Assembly: GCF_027270735.1 (NCBI RefSeq)
Contig: NZ_JAPWIJ010000009.1
Coordinates: 62,001-126,000, forward strand
DNA: 64,000 nucleotides
Direction: 5' to 3'
Origin: Rhodococcus ruber
Lineage (GTDB): Bacteria; Actinomycetota; Actinomycetes; Mycobacteriales; Mycobacteriaceae
Shown here in pieces: positions 16,910 through 25,752 of the stretch. The notes beneath the pieces are model-generated. The model was not told the origin of the DNA. It saw nothing but the letters and a program-made list of their open reading frames with translations, and ran no database searches. How positions within the stretch are numbered: position 1 is the stretch's first letter; every line of letters starts with the position of its first letter. Both the position numbers and the translations under genes were made by a program.

Positions 16910-17842
16910 TCACTGCTCGGCGAGCGCTGACAGCAGTTCGCTCAGGTCGACAATTTCGATTGTTTTTCCCGGTCCGTTCGTAAACTCCGCAACTGTCATG
17001 ACATCCGTGCCGAACGCCGCATCGAACCGAGTGCGCAAATGTGGGGACGATCTCGCCAACGCCCATTGCGCGGTGGTTGTCGATGTCCTCAGAAACTTCG
17101 CTGGTCGATTGCCGACCACGAACATCTGGGCTTTGCGGGTCGATTCGTCCAGAGCAAGGTGGACCAGGTCAGCAAAAAGACCTCGCTTACGCATCGTGTC
17201 GCCGCCCTTCCACTGCGCGACCTTGAACTCAGCGATTCGCCTATCGGTCTCCAGATCGTACGGCCTGCTGGGGTCGTTGCCTGCCCCGAGAGACGGACGC
17301 GCCGTGATGATTTCGCCTTCCTCCAAGATGAGCGGCAGACACCGCGTGATGGTGGTGGCGTGGATGACGTCGGACAGTCGACCCACGTGTCTGCGGACGG
17401 ACAGTGCGGCATCGAGCAGGTCCTCGCTGAATTCGAAATCGGCGATGATGCGTGCGGTCGCAGCGGCATCCGCACCCGCGAGCGCGGATTCTGCGTGTGC
17501 AAGGTGACTGGTCAGCATGTTGCTACTCATGAACGCCGCCAACTTGGCGAACGATTCGGCTGATTCGTCGCCGGCTTCCGGCGAAACGTCAATGTGCGCA
17601 TCCCGTGACGCTGCCTTTGACTTCGCCGTGTAGACACTTGTCTCGAGTCCGAGCGCTCTGAGATGCGACAATGCATGATGGGATGTGAAAGTGGCCCGCG
17701 GTCTTCCGCTGAACAGTTGATAGACCTGCTTGGGTGGGTAACGTCTGCCCTGTAATTCCACCCAGTGTTCTTGTATCGGCTCCGGTGCAGTCTCCGCGAT
17801 CGCTGCCAGCCGTAGCTCGACGTCTACACCTTCAGCGTTCAA
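16910..17842 (-). CDS. Probable PD-(D/E)xK nuclease with ScoMcrA-like head domain
   Basis: 310 residues in two parts. Residues about 25-68 (LQGRRYPPKQVYQLFSGRP, FTSHHALSHLRALGLE) resemble the small N-terminal head domain found in ScoMcrA-type modification-dependent restriction proteins and related actinobacterial proteins. The C-terminal half has the pattern YDLETDRRIAEFKVAQWKGG: Asp196 or Asp200, then Glu205-x-Lys207, followed by a helix with Arg/Lys (TMRKRGLFADLVHLAL). This is the order of a PD-(D/E)xK nuclease core. It lies at the left edge of the defence-rich segment, divergent from the Rad50-like ATPase. The domain calls are pattern-based: DNA binding is likely, nuclease activity is inferred. 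Confidence 0.6.
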   Translation of the reverse strand: MNAEGVDVELRLAAIAETAPEPIQEHWVELQGRRYPPKQVYQLFSGRPRATFTSHHALSHLRALGLETSVYTAKSKAASRDAHIDVSPEAGDESAESFAKLAAFMSSNMLTSHLAHAESALAGADAAATARIIADFEFSEDLLDAALSVRRHVGRLSDVIHATTITRCLPLILEEGEIITARPSLGAGNDPSRPYDLETDRRIAEFKVAQWKGGDTMRKRGLFADLVHLALDESTRKAQMFVVGNRPAKFLRTSTTTAQWALARSSPHLRTRFDAAFGTDVMTVAEFTNGPGKTIEIVDLSELLSALAEQ

Positions 17843-18090
17843 CGCGGTCGCTCCTCTCTGTTCACAAGTTGAATTGACAGTAGGCGTATTCGGCCGCGTC
17901 CTCGGTGCCCGGGTCCCTCCACAATGTGCGAAGGCGCGTGTGGGTAGAGGGAATCCGGCTTCGCAGTTGCGATGGAGGAGCCGAACCTGCTCGAAGTTCG
18001 AGCCTCTCGGTGTCCGATTCTCCGCGAACTGTCGGTCCCATATGGAACTGTGGGGTCTGATTAGCCATCAGAACGAACAGGGGAGTGCCG

Positions 18091-20541
18091 GTGACCGTTG
18101 CCGACAATGCTGTCGACAGGCCACTCGTCGACGTGGTGATCGACGCCATCGACGCGGACAAAGACCTGTCCGACGAGGCCAAATACTACGTTTTGGCCGC
18201 ACTCGAAGGGCCGACAGCATTACAAGAGTTGCTCGACGGCATCTCGACCCCGCGCGTTCCGGAGCCGTCAGCGAGCCAGCTCGTCGAAGAGCCGGTCGGT
18301 GCATTTCTGACCTCGATCACTGTCGCGGGATTCCGCGGCATCGGGCCCAAGGCAGCGTTGGAACTACACCCCGCGCCGGGCATCACGATCGTCAGTGGCC
18401 GCAACGGATCGGGCAAGTCGAGCTTTGCCGAGGCGCTCGAATTCGCGATCACCGGTTCGAGCTACCGCTGGGAGAACAAGGCCAAGCTGTGGGCCGACAC
18501 CTGGCGCAATCTGCATCAGGGAGACCCGTGCGAAGTACGGGTAGGGCTCACGATCGAAGGATCCGAACCGACGGTTGTCGGTGTCGACTGGACCTCCGAT
18601 GCCGCGCTGAAGGGATGCTCCACCTGGACTCAGGTGGGAAAGCAGAAGCGCAGCACCGGTACCGATGCACTTGGGTGGAAGTCTGCCGTCGAATTACATC
18701 GCCCGATCCTGTCCTACGACGAAATCGGGGGACTGTTCGACGCGACGCCGTCCACCCTGCACGACGCCCTGGCCAAACTCCTCGGACTCGACGAGATCAC
18801 CGATGCCGAGAAGCGACTGGCAGCGGTACTCAAGGAGATCAAGGGACCCCGGCAACGAGCAGCGGAGAGCCTGCGCCAGCTCAAGACCCTGTTGTCGGAT
18901 GCGTCGGACGATCGTGCGAAAACTGCTGCAGACCTGATCAAGAAGCGGGTTGCGGATCTCGACGCGGTGCTCGCGCTCGCCACCGGAGCCGACGCATCGG
19001 CCTCGCCCGCGCTCATCGGTTTGAAGCGGCTCGCAGCGTTAAGTGCCCCGACACAGCAGCGTGTCGACGAGGTAGTGGCGGAGCTCCGGGCAGCTGCGGC
19101 CGATACCGCGGATTCCGCTGATGAGGCACTGTCGGTGGTGGAGCAGCGCAACGATCTGCTCGATGCGGCACTGCGACTGCACAGTGAGACGGGCACTATC
19201 GAGTGCCCGGTCTGCGCGACGGGGACGCTCGACGATGCGTGGGCCGAGCACTCGCGGGCGCAGCTTGCCGAGCAGAGCCAGAAACTGGCCGCCTACAAGC
19301 ACAGCCGCCGCCGACTCGACCAAGCGCAGCGCGCCGCAGTCGAACTGGGGAACGGAATCGCTGACGCCACCGCGGTGGAGGGCGTCGACTTGCCTTCCTT
19401 GTCCGAGTATCAAGAGTCCGTCGCCGTGGCGCGAGAGCAACCGTCGAGTTCTTCCGGTGTGGCGGATCACTTGGCTACGGCGCTCCCCGCGGTTATCGAG
19501 TCTGCTGATGCGCTGCGCACCGAGGCCGAGGAAGCGGCGGCTCAGCATGAGGACACGTGGGCACCGATTGCTGGACGTCTGGCTGCGTGGGCCACTCTCG
19601 AATCCGCGGCGCGAGAGGCGGATGAGGCCGTCAAGAACGTCGACGTGGCCAAGAAGTGGATTGCCTCGCATGCCAAGCAGTTGAGGGATCAGCGGCTTGC
19701 TCCGATTGCCGAGCAGGCGCGCGACATTTGGGCGGAGTTGCGGCAGGAAAGCAACGTCGACATCGGTGCCATCAACTTGGTGGGCCACAACACCAGCAGG
19801 CGAGTGGTGATGACCGGCTCGGTCGACGGCGTGGAGTCCGAGGCGCTGTCGGTGATGAGTCAGGGCGAGCTGCATGCGTTGGCATTAGCACTGTTCATTC
19901 CCAGAGCGACTACGCCGAACAGTCCATTCCGATTCATCGTGCTTGACGACCCGATCCAGGCGATGGATCCGGCGAAGATCGATGGCTTCATCAAGGTGCT
20001 GTCGACGCTCGCGAAGACCAGGCAGGTCATCGTGTTCTCGCACGACGACCGATTGGCCACTGCGATCAGGCAACTCGCAGTCGACGCTCGACTGGTGGAA
20101 GTGATGCGCGAACCAGGTTCCAACATCAGTGTTTCCGAGACACAGAATCAAGCGACCCGCTATTTCAACGATGTGCGGGCCTTGGTGTTGGACGAGAATG
20201 TGCCGGAGGACGTCAAGCGGCGAGTTGCGCCGGGCTTGTTCCGACTGGCTCTGGAATCGGCCGCGCAGCAGGTGTTCTACGCAAAGCAACACAGGGCGGG
20301 GGAGTCGCGGATGGTGACCGAGGAGCGGTGGTCGGCGGTGCACAAGACTCGTAACAAGATTGCGCTGGCCGTGCATCAGGATTCCGAACGAGACCTATCG
20401 CAGTGGCTGGGCTTACGCACCGAACGCTTCCCGACACTCCACATCGCGAATGCCGGCACTCACAAAGGTGCAGATCGGCCGATCACCTGGGAAGTGGTGA
20501 ACGATCTGAGGAAGATGGTCGAGGGGATCCTCGCCGAATGA
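18091..20541 (+). CDS. Rad50/SMC-like ATPase with CxxC hook, first gene of a three-gene defence-like operon
   Basis: 816 residues. Walker A GRNGSGKSS is near residue 103. A long helical region follows with a single CPVC motif near residue 372, which could act like a Rad50 zinc hook when two monomers meet. The distal half carries the signature MSQGELHALALALF near 589, Walker B FIVLDDPIQAMDP near 615 and the H-loop IVFSHDD near 649. A C-terminal extension of about 130 residues (helical, with VHKTRNKIALAVH) follows the cassette. An N-terminal 75-residue segment precedes it. GTG at 18091 fits AGGGGAG at five bases. The next two genes overlap it as ATGA, encoding a HEPN-like protein and an HNH nuclease. 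The arrangement recalls Septu (ATPase plus HNH), but the ATPase is larger and the HEPN partner is extra. Confidence 0.82.
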   Translation: MTVADNAVDRPLVDVVIDAIDADKDLSDEAKYYVLAALEGPTALQELLDGISTPRVPEPSASQLVEEPVGAFLTSITVAGFRGIGPKAALELHPAPGITIVSGRNGSGKSSFAEALEFAITGSSYRWENKAKLWADTWRNLHQGDPCEVRVGLTIEGSEPTVVGVDWTSDAALKGCSTWTQVGKQKRSTGTDALGWKSAVELHRPILSYDEIGGLFDATPSTLHDALAKLLGLDEITDAEKRLAAVLKEIKGPRQRAAESLRQLKTLLSDASDDRAKTAADLIKKRVADLDAVLALATGADASASPALIGLKRLAALSAPTQQRVDEVVAELRAAAADTADSADEALSVVEQRNDLLDAALRLHSETGTIECPVCATGTLDDAWAEHSRAQLAEQSQKLAAYKHSRRRLDQAQRAAVELGNGIADATAVEGVDLPSLSEYQESVAVAREQPSSSSGVADHLATALPAVIESADALRTEAEEAAAQHEDTWAPIAGRLAAWATLESAAREADEAVKNVDVAKKWIASHAKQLRDQRLAPIAEQARDIWAELRQESNVDIGAINLVGHNTSRRVVMTGSVDGVESEALSVMSQGELHALALALFIPRATTPNSPFRFIVLDDPIQAMDPAKIDGFIKVLSTLAKTRQVIVFSHDDRLATAIRQLAVDARLVEVMREPGSNISVSETQNQATRYFNDVRALVLDENVPEDVKRRVAPGLFRLALESAAQQVFYAKQHRAGESRMVTEERWSAVHKTRNKIALAVHQDSERDLSQWLGLRTERFPTLHIANAGTHKGADRPITWEVVNDLRKMVEGILAE

Positions 20542-20894
20542 CTATTTTAACGTCGCCGGCAGTAGCGCTGAGGAACGCGGAATTGCTGCTCGACGGAAGT
20601 CACGGCGCTGCAGGCGGTTCGGCGCGTCTGGCCGCGTTCCTCGCGCGCCAGGCGTTGGAGGAATTGGTAATCGAGCGTTGCGTAGCGCTGGGCGTAGATA
20701 TCGAGCGACCGAGTATGCGATCGCGCTTGGTGATCTTGAGGTCGTTGGACACCACGGAACGCGCCGACGCTGCTGCGATGGCGTGGAACAGACTGAGCAA
20801 CGCGTGCCACCACCATGCGTATGAACTGGCACCCACGGTCGCCGAAGTGCGCCACCTCTGCGGTGTAGTCGCGATTCTGTTGGAAGGCGAATGA
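20538..20894 (+). CDS. Small HEPN-like protein with RX5H motif
   Basis: 118 residues, all predicted helical. It begins with LRNAELLLDGSHGA and LAAFLARQALEELVIER, as many HEPN proteins do. The last third contains AWNRLSNACHHHAYELAPT; R-L-S-N-A-C-H fits the RX4-6H catalytic motif of HEPN ribonucleases. The ATG overlaps the ATPase stop (ATGA) and its own stop overlaps the HNH start, so all three are coupled. A HEPN RNase would be a natural toxic effector or regulatory subunit in a defence operon. A decayed relative of its last third lies 1.6 kb downstream. HEPN assignment is from motif and size; RNase activity is inferred. Confidence 0.68.
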   Translation: MTILTSPAVALRNAELLLDGSHGAAGGSARLAAFLARQALEELVIERCVALGVDIERPSMRSRLVILRSLDTTERADAAAMAWNRLSNACHHHAYELAPTVAEVRHLCGVVAILLEGE

Positions 20895-21895
20895 CTACCG
20901 ATTCAATGAGCTCCGGCGTGGCGGCGTTCATCGACCCGACCGACGACATGCTGCGACAGCAGTGGCTATCGGTTCTCGCTCGCGAACATGTCCCCGCGGG
21001 TACCAATCAGAAAAATTTCGTTCAGTGTGAAGTTGTGCTGTGCTTCTGTGCCTCTCTCGTGATGGACTACAGCAGATACGGAAGCGCATCTGCCTCTCGT
21101 GCGCCATTCCCGGTTCAGGACTTGGCCCAGATATTCAAACGTCCACCCACGTCGATCATCGCAAAGATGGCGAATCTTTACGGGACTCGAGCACACGGTG
21201 GCAAGCATGACCTCGAGGTAGCTGAGCGGCTGCGAGATCTCGATCTGCTGAGGGGTCTCTACTTGCGCATATTCGATGTTGCTCGGTCCCTCGGCATCGA
21301 TCAGGTCGAGTTGCCAGATTTCCTTCACCTTGAGGATGGCTTCGCTTTACAGCTCGAGGGTCAGGCTGAACTCGACGTCAGTGTCGTCGAGAAAGAATTC
21401 GAGAGGAAGCTGGAGCAGCACAGGCGAAAAGGTAGTGGAATGGCCGTCCTGCCGACTCAGAGAATGTTCACGTTCGCCGTACGCGTCGGCCAGCATCGGT
21501 TCGCTCAATCGGTTCTGCAGAATCACCAAAACTGTTGTGTCTTTTGTGGATTGAGTGGAACTATTGCGGGACGGCGTCGGCCGAGAATGATGGTTGCGAG
21601 TCATATCAAGCCGTGGCGTGATAGCTCGGATGATGAGCGGCTCGACTTCCGGAATGGACTCACCGCGTGCCCCACGCACGATGTTGCGTTCGACTCCGGG
21701 CTGATCACCGTTAACGAGGACCTCAGTGTGAGCTATGCGCCGGGTGTTGCGAGCGACGTGAAAACGACCCCGGCACTTCGGCATGCACTGGGCAAGCCGC
21801 CGCTGGGAGAGCGGATCTTCCTAGGCCCGGACTCGGTCGCTCCGGAAATTTCTTATCTGTCCTGGCATCGGGAAAAGATCTACGTCGCTGTTTAG
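20891..21895 (+). CDS. HNH endonuclease, third gene of the Rad50-like/HEPN operon
   Basis: 334 residues. The C-terminal third is an HNH_2-type nuclease: a zinc-knuckle-like CCVFC (215-219), VASHIKPW with His238, the RNGLTACPTHDVAFDSG box with Asn255 and His263. The N-terminal two thirds include KRPPTSIIAKMANLYG, which resembles the helical domain often placed before HNH nucleases in restriction-like proteins, and a charged linker. The start overlaps the HEPN stop as ATGA. It would cut DNA when the upstream ATPase senses a target. Its end overlaps by four bases the convergent unknown gene. Confidence 0.82.
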   Translation: MTTDSMSSGVAAFIDPTDDMLRQQWLSVLAREHVPAGTNQKNFVQCEVVLCFCASLVMDYSRYGSASASRAPFPVQDLAQIFKRPPTSIIAKMANLYGTRAHGGKHDLEVAERLRDLDLLRGLYLRIFDVARSLGIDQVELPDFLHLEDGFALQLEGQAELDVSVVEKEFERKLEQHRRKGSGMAVLPTQRMFTFAVRVGQHRFAQSVLQNHQNCCVFCGLSGTIAGRRRPRMMVASHIKPWRDSSDDERLDFRNGLTACPTHDVAFDSGLITVNEDLSVSYAPGVASDVKTTPALRHALGKPPLGERIFLGPDSVAPEISYLSWHREKIYVAV

Positions 21896-22416
21896 AACAG
21901 ACCGCTGGTCTCGGCAACGTCCCCCGTCCAATGATGTGCGGCGCTACAGCTTGCCGCAATTGTCGTAGCGAGGAAATCTGCGACCAGCCTTGGGCATCCG
22001 TGACGGCGACTGATGTCGTTGGGGTCGAAAATCGTTCGTCCCGAGCTGGGGTCCTTGACTAGCTGACACCGATCCAGGACCCAGTCGACGAGCGTGAGCT
22101 GCCCGAGCCGGACGGTATGAGCGTGTTCGGGGATCGCCGAGAACTCGATGTAGTCGTTGAAGCGAATCGCTGATCGGTCAGATCTGGCGTACTTCATCTT
22201 GTTTGTGCGCCATATCGTCCAATCGTCGGTTTGCACGGGTGCCGAGATCGTTTCCACGAGTGATTCTGGCTCACTCCGGTCGAACGCATCGCTGAACACT
22301 CCGAGTTGCCACACAGCGGTCGGAGTCAGGTCGAACTGCGGCGAACGCGGGATGCGGTCGCGGAAGATCACGTTGAACAGGTCGTCGAGGGCCTGTCGAG
22401 TCGATGGTTGCGGCAT
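21892..22416 (-). CDS. Protein of unknown function, convergent with the HNH gene
   Basis: 174 residues with no recognisable domain and no signal peptide. It has a Trp-rich centre (TDDWTIWRTNKMKYARSDRSA) and a C-terminal Cys/His cluster. Its stop overlaps the HNH gene stop region. No good ribosome site precedes the ATG, so the start and even expression are less sure than for neighbours. Placement next to the ATPase/HEPN/HNH operon could be chance. Confidence 0.5.
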   Translation of the reverse strand: MPQPSTRQALDDLFNVIFRDRIPRSPQFDLTPTAVWQLGVFSDAFDRSEPESLVETISAPVQTDDWTIWRTNKMKYARSDRSAIRFNDYIEFSAIPEHAHTVRLGQLTLVDWVLDRCQLVKDPSSGRTIFDPNDISRRHGCPRLVADFLATTIAASCSAAHHWTGDVAETSGLF

Positions 22417-22488
22417 AGCGGCGAACAGTAGTCAGCCGGTGTGCACAGGCACGCTCAAGAGGCTGTGGATCATCGGGTAGCCCGAGTT

Positions 22489-22572
22489 GCCCGGTATGCC
22501 TATGAACTCGCGCCTACGGGGGACGATGTGCGGCATCTGTGTGGAGTCGTCTCCACACTATTGGCGAGCAGC
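22489..22572 (+). pseudogene. Decayed 3' fragment of a second HEPN-like gene
   Basis: In frame, YAYELAPTGDDVRHLCGVV aligns without gaps to HAYELAPTVAEVRHLCGVV in the intact HEPN-like gene 1.6 kb upstream, then diverges at the end. The catalytic RX5H part is missing and no upstream frame continues the homology. It is a remnant of a duplicated or exchanged cassette. Confidence 0.75.
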
Positions 22573-22891
22573 TGGCTATGGCCTCAAGGAGGGACGCGAT
22601 CTCGCGGTTCGGGTTGGTACCCGGCGTCAGTCGGCACGTTCGGCTGCTCGGTAGCGAGGGGGAGCAATGCGCTCGCTGCGCCATCACCATAACCGGAGTC
22701 AGCCCTGTGGCGGGCACGCGATCGAAGTCGTCGAACCTGGTTGCGGCGACCGATCAGGAGTTCGATAGTTGCAACTGCGCGATGTCTTTTCCGCGGCCGA
22801 ATTCTTGCATGAGAAAACGAGTTTCCCAGCACGACAGCATATTCAGCGACCGATACTCATGTTTCCCTCTCGTCGAGTAGGTGCAGTCAGG
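22573..22891. other. Gene-free stretch after the HEPN remnant
   Basis: A plus-strand frame exists here but has poor composition for this genome and no recognisable domain. The stretch probably contains further unrecognisable debris of the lost cassette and the 3' flank of the next minus-strand gene. Confidence 0.4.
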
Positions 22892-23608
22892 CTAGAAGAG
22901 CGTCTGGTCCTCAGGGAGAAGTTGGTCGGCGAATCGATAGTTGCAGCCGATGTCGATTTTCTCGTCCGGGCCTTGGCTGTCCCGAAACCACGTGACACAG
23001 GTTTCCGCGGCCAAGCGACGATCCTTGGTGAACAGGTAGCCGTCGGTGCAGTCGTCGAAGTGTTCCTGCAGGTACCACTTATCGAGAGTGATTGCTGCAG
23101 TCGAGTAGTCGGCGAGCGGTAGATGCCCGAGCTCTGTACGGGAGCGGCGAACAAGGAATACCTCGTCCTCCATCACCTGAAGTTGAGCACACGGGACGTC
23201 GTCGGACTCGTGCTCGCTGGGGATGTAGTCGTTGGGGCCGAGGTCGATGATGAGTGCCACCGGTTGGTCGACAAGCGATTCTGCCAACCATTCTCGGGTG
23301 TAGACCCAAGGATCGATCGCGAGACGTGTGCCCGCAGGGGTGAAGAACGCGGTCAGCAGTGCCCCGCCTTCGACAGGTGCGCCCCAACCGTCCACAGAGT
23401 CTCTGAGACCGAGCAGGTTGAAATCAGTGTCGTCGTCACGCCACAGGGTTTTCGACATCACCTGGCCGATGTGAATGTCTCCTTCTTGCTCGACTTCCAC
23501 CGACCATCCGGCGTAGTCAAGATCGAGGTCGGTAATGACGGCATACCGATCCCCATCGATCGTCGATGCGAAATGCCATTCCGGAGCGGCGTAGTCGGAT
23601 TGCTTCAT
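22892..23608 (-). CDS. Acidic protein of unknown function
   Basis: 238 residues, strongly acidic, with no signal peptide or membrane helix. I do not recognise it. Visible segments include EVEQEGDIHIGQVMSKTLWRD, a long hydrophobic-acidic strand LVDQPVALIIDLGPNDYIP and a C-terminal LDKWYLQEHFDDCTDGYLF. The ATG chosen is preceded by GGAG at about seven bases; an earlier in-frame TTG is possible. Codon use fits the host. It is isolated, with gene-poor flanks on both sides. Confidence 0.6.
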   Translation of the reverse strand: MKQSDYAAPEWHFASTIDGDRYAVITDLDLDYAGWSVEVEQEGDIHIGQVMSKTLWRDDDTDFNLLGLRDSVDGWGAPVEGGALLTAFFTPAGTRLAIDPWVYTREWLAESLVDQPVALIIDLGPNDYIPSEHESDDVPCAQLQVMEDEVFLVRRSRTELGHLPLADYSTAAITLDKWYLQEHFDDCTDGYLFTKDRRLAAETCVTWFRDSQGPDEKIDIGCNYRFADQLLPEDQTLF

Positions 23609-24011
23609 GTATGTCTCCAAGTCTTTCGTCGGGTCGGGCTTCGTGTTTATACGGAGGGCTCAAGGTCGGACGCGAGCGTCTGCAATTCCGTCGCCAGACG
23701 TTGGTACCCGTCTTGGGGCAGGCCGGGTGCAACGTGTTGAGCGTGGGCTACGGCTACGAAGACAGGCGCGAGCGGTGCGTACATGGTGCGCAACCCGTTT
23801 CGCTCTCCCCGGGTCTCGGCGCGATACGACTGACTTTATCGAACGGGTCTGACACAGCTCACGGCGACGGCCGGTCGCCAACAGCTTGTCGTAGGCGTGT
23901 GCGATGATCGAAATGCAGAACGGATCAAGTTCTGCGTCTCCTGCGGTGTCGATGTTCCCGCGACTTCTTCCCTGACAGCGCACCGCGATGGTGCACGACG
24001 AAAGGTGCCCG
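23609..24011. other. Gene-free stretch
   Basis: Several overlapping frames exist on both strands, but none shows a domain, a ribosome site or host-like composition. It contains the divergent upstream regions of the unknown acidic protein and the nucleotidase gene. Confidence 0.4.
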
Positions 24012-24476
24012 ATGGCCAAGAAAATTCTCTACGTAGACCTCGACAACACCCTCGTGAACTTCCAGTCGGGCATCGACCGAGCAGACCCGGCCGATATCGC
24101 GAAATACCCGGACGATCTCGATGAGGTACCGCACATCTTCTCGCTGATGGATCCCATTGACGGCGCGCTCGACGCTTATCGCACGTTGGCGGCGGTGTTC
24201 GACACCTACATCCTCTCCACCGCCCCCTGGAAGAACCCCAGCGCCTGGCACGACAAGGTGCTGTGGGTGCAGAAGCACCTCGGGTTCGACGAAGGATCCG
24301 TCGCGTACAAGAGACTGATCCTGTCCCACCACAAGAATCTGAATCGCGGTGACTTTCTCGTAGACGACCGACGCAATAATGGTGCCAGCAAATTCGAAGG
24401 GGAATGGCTGCGGTACGGCACCGAACCGTTCGAGACATGGGACCAGGTGAAGGCCTACCTGCTGGAACGTGCGTGA
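24012..24476 (+). CDS. 5'(3')-deoxyribonucleotidase-like HAD phosphatase
   Basis: 154 residues. Motif I is VDLDNTLVNF (DxDxT with nucleophile and acid/base Asp), motif II is YILSTAPW (Ser/Thr), a conserved Lys lies in KRLILSHHKNL, and motif III is FLVDDRRNNGASKF. This order matches NT5C-type pyrimidine 5'-nucleotidases, which dephosphorylate (deoxy)nucleoside monophosphates. The ATG follows AAAGG. It stands alone about 100 bases before the vWA gene. In a defence region a nucleotide phosphatase could have a role in nucleotide depletion, but housekeeping is as likely. Confidence 0.78.
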   Translation: MAKKILYVDLDNTLVNFQSGIDRADPADIAKYPDDLDEVPHIFSLMDPIDGALDAYRTLAAVFDTYILSTAPWKNPSAWHDKVLWVQKHLGFDEGSVAYKRLILSHHKNLNRGDFLVDDRRNNGASKFEGEWLRYGTEPFETWDQVKAYLLERA

Positions 24477-24570
24477 CCGTCATAGCGCAGTTCTTGTCGG
24501 TACCCCTCGGTATGGTTCGGCCATCATCTTCACCGCGTCCATTCGGCGCACTTTCCATCAGGAGGTTCTT

Positions 24571-25215
24571 TTGACCAATACACAGCTCTCTCTCGTTGCT
24601 GCTCTGCTCGACCGTTCGGGTTCGATGAACGCCATCGCCGACGACACCCGCGGCGGGTTCGATTCGTTCATCGCCAAGGAACGTGAATCCGACGGCAATA
24701 CCGTCGTCACACTGGCGCAGTTCGACGATCGTTACGAGTCGGTCTACAGCTCGAAGCCGATCGCGGAAGTACCGAACCTCGTGCTGGAGCCACGCGGGAT
24801 GACTGCCCTCTACGACGCCGTCGGCCGGCTCGTCACCGAGGTTGGTGCCGAGCTCAGTGGGTTACCGGAGGACGACCGCCCTGGCTCGGTCACCGTACTG
24901 GTGATGACAGACGGGCACGAGAACGCGAGCAAGGAGTGGACCAATACTGCTGTGCGCGAGCTGATTGCGAAACAGGAGCGTGTTTTTCAGTGGGACTTCG
25001 TTTTCCTGGGTTCCAACATCGACGCTGTCGAAGTGGGTGCTGATCTCGGGTTCGCGCGGGAGAAGTCGATGACGTACGTATCGACGACGGTCGGCGTCAC
25101 GGCTGCCTTTGATTCGGTGGCGAGCTACCAAAACCGCAAGCGTGCACAGGTGCACGGAGCGCCTGCGGCCCAGGGGTTCTCCGAAGCCGATCGGCGCAGG
25201 GCGCGCGGCGAATGA
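24571..25215 (+). CDS. von Willebrand factor A domain protein
   Basis: 214 residues forming a single vWA domain. The MIDAS motif is LLDRSGSMNAI near the start, the second Thr lies in EPRGMTALYDA, and the third Asp in VLVMTDGHENAS. These bind a divalent metal and a partner protein. The C-terminus is a basic tail (VTAAFDSVASYQNRKRAQ to DRRRARGE). The start is a TTG with AGGAGG five bases before it. A 32-residue membrane peptide gene overlaps its stop. A diverged copy of its C-terminal 40 residues lies 28 kb downstream on the same strand. Soluble vWA proteins of this kind occur near stress and defence genes; no partner is identified. Confidence 0.82.
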   Translation: MTNTQLSLVAALLDRSGSMNAIADDTRGGFDSFIAKERESDGNTVVTLAQFDDRYESVYSSKPIAEVPNLVLEPRGMTALYDAVGRLVTEVGAELSGLPEDDRPGSVTVLVMTDGHENASKEWTNTAVRELIAKQERVFQWDFVFLGSNIDAVEVGADLGFAREKSMTYVSTTVGVTAAFDSVASYQNRKRAQVHGAPAAQGFSEADRRRARGE

Positions 25216-25310
25216 GCAAGAAAGGCGGCAGCGGTGCGGCGGAGGGGATGATCGAGCTGATCTTCTTCCTGTGCATCGTTGCTGCACTGATCGGTTGGGT
25301 GTTCAGTTGA
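25212..25310 (+). CDS. 32-residue membrane peptide coupled to the vWA gene
   Basis: The ATG overlaps the vWA stop as ATGA. The peptide has a short hydrophilic head (MSKKGGSGAAEGMIE) and one hydrophobic helix (LIFFLCIVAALIGWVF) ending the protein. It would be a single-pass membrane peptide. Translational coupling makes a shared function with the vWA protein likely, for instance as its membrane anchor or as a small toxic or sensor peptide. No homologue is recognised by eye. Confidence 0.65.
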   Translation: MSKKGGSGAAEGMIELIFFLCIVAALIGWVFS

Positions 25311-25360
25311 ATCGCGATATTCGCGATTGAATCCTTAGTAGTCACGGGCCACGCCGTCCC

Positions 25361-25752
25361 TTAAGGCCGGCGAACGGGCGTGCACACCCCTTCGGCGCTG
25401 TGTCTGAACCACTGCAGTGCAACAAGTTCAGCAAGAACTAATCGCGCTGCGTCACGTAGTGGAAGCTCGTCGATGTCATCAGGACCGCGGGTAGCGTCGT
25501 TTGCCCGGTAGGCGTCGACTTCCAAAAACTGTCGGTCGATGGGTCGCGACACGGAGGTCTGCACGCTGCCAGGAAGTGTCTGAGCAGTCGAAGGTAGCGG
25601 CCCTCGAAGCCGGATGCCGGGATTGTGTCCTCGACGAAACCCCCGAACATAGGGATGAATACGGCGCATTCCTCGGCTACCGTTCGCGACACCGTCACCG
25701 GAACCCCTTCTGAACTTGGATCTATGACCCGGCCGACGTTCGGCGGACTCAT
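25361..25752 (-). pseudogene. Possible frameshifted small gene of unknown function
   Basis: Two frames seem to share one coding region. The upstream part reads protein-like in one frame (GVPVTVSRTVAEECAVFIP, FEGRYLRLLRHFLA). The downstream part reads protein-like in another (DRQFLEVDAYRAND, ELPLRDAARLVLAELVALQWF). A single indel around position 25550 would join them into a protein of about 130 residues. No family is recognised, and the call rests on composition only. It lies in the otherwise gene-free leader of the first large helicase gene. Confidence 0.35.

Noticed and set aside
22539..22880. Plus-strand frame after the HEPN remnant
   Set aside because: Poor composition, no start signal and no recognisable domain.
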